NCBI GenBank assembly: GCA_024636345.1
Contig: JAGXHG010000017.1
Coordinates: 53,168 to 117,167, forward strand
DNA length: 64,000 nucleotides
Origin: Desulfobulbaceae bacterium
GTDB lineage: Bacteria > Desulfobacterota > Desulfobulbia > Desulfobulbales > Desulfocapsaceae
Direction: 5' to 3'
The notes under the pieces were generated by a model that ran no database searches, was not told where the DNA came from, and saw only the letters and a program-made list of their open reading frames with translations. Made by a program: the position numbers and the translations under genes. Below are positions 63,876 to 64,000 of the stretch, piece by piece. Numbering within the stretch: position 1 is the first letter of the stretch; every line of letters starts with the position of its first letter.

Positions 63876-64000
63876 AAAAATGACCCCCTGTCAGCGTCCA
63901 AAAATGACCCCCCGAAAGTCCAAGAAAGTGCAAATCTTCCTCAAAATTTTAAATTAGCAAACAAGTGAGCTGAGTTTTTTCTCCTGCGAGAATGGGCCAA
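63876..64000. mobile_element. Probable end of an IS21-family element, cut by the window
   Basis: AAAAATGACCCC occurs at 63876-63887 and again at 63900-63911, with TGTCAGCGTCC between them (from 63889). IS21-type ends often carry TGTCAGCG..CAAAATTGACCCC repeats. No transposase is inside the window. Confidence 0.35.

Larger units (their letters stand above)
63389..64000. other. Right-end region without a complete gene
   Basis: 612 bases. It contains an inverted repeat (63780-63821), the possible IS21-type end, and no frame with recognisable protein similarity; a 75-codon frame at 63449 is not supported. Confidence 0.4.

Overview
The window looks like chromosomal DNA of an anaerobic, sulfate-reducer-like member of the Desulfobacterota, most likely near Desulfobulbales. 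This is inferred from a nine-heme and a three-heme c-type cytochrome, a stand-alone IMP cyclohydrolase (PurH without its transformylase domain), a TRAP carboxylate transporter with its own two-component system, and general protein style. No rRNA or other definitive marker is present, so the placement is inference.

Layout. 1-5.5 kb (minus strand): a TRAP transporter (dctQ-dctM-dctP, dctP cut by the window edge) downstream of an overlapping sensor kinase and NarL-type regulator. 5.7-7.3 kb: metF-folE2, a folate pair. 7.7-9.9 kb (plus): hslR, the IMP cyclohydrolase part of purH, purN and pyrR. 10.2-17.4 kb: a U32 protein, an LTA-synthase-like sulfatase-fold membrane protein, small membrane proteins, a SemiSWEET, a triheme cytochrome, a decayed DUF1003 gene and a DUF202 gene. 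17.6-23.0 kb: rpsT with promoter and terminator, then trpEGDCF. 23.0-24.5 kb: a nine-heme lipoprotein cytochrome, convergent with the trp operon.

24.8-35.6 kb is a 10.8-kb integrated element in the 3' half of a tRNA-Thr(CGT) gene, bounded by perfect 50-bp direct repeats. It has an integrase at one end, an AlpA-like regulator, a translationally coupled alpA / 33-codon ORF / HTH / replication-polymerase operon, a small-terminase-like gene, a HigBA-type toxin-antitoxin pair and no capsid or tail genes. Its left side carries small secreted proteins, including a frameshifted cysteine-rich peptide made of two tandem copies of an 18-residue unit. The gene content resembles a phage satellite (PICI-like island), and this is the most interesting part of the window.

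35.9-42.6 kb: a methyltransferase, a hybrid histidine kinase, two tiny coupled ORFs, a hemolysin III family protein, an untranslated GC-rich stretch ending in a terminator (possible structured RNA), a decayed lipoprotein cassette beside an attC-like sequence, and modF. 42.9-50.8 kb: a GntR-regulated cluster of an isochorismatase-family hydrolase, a complete Liv-type ABC transporter in the order K-G-F-M-H, and a glycerate 2-kinase. It probably serves uptake and breakdown of one unidentified small molecule. 51.2-57.2 kb (minus): a ferric-reductase-like protein, a 30-residue membrane peptide, an M48 lipoprotein protease, a P-type ATPase and a sensor kinase, all closely spaced. 57.6-60.5 kb: small genes, a decayed zinc-ribbon gene, a hibernation-factor homologue, nhaR and a strong small-RNA candidate. 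60.6-63.4 kb: a thiol-disulfide operon (DsbB-like, DsbA-like, TlpA-like, CD1871A-type CXXC peptide, NapH-like Fe-S membrane protein). The end of the window seems to enter an IS21-like element.
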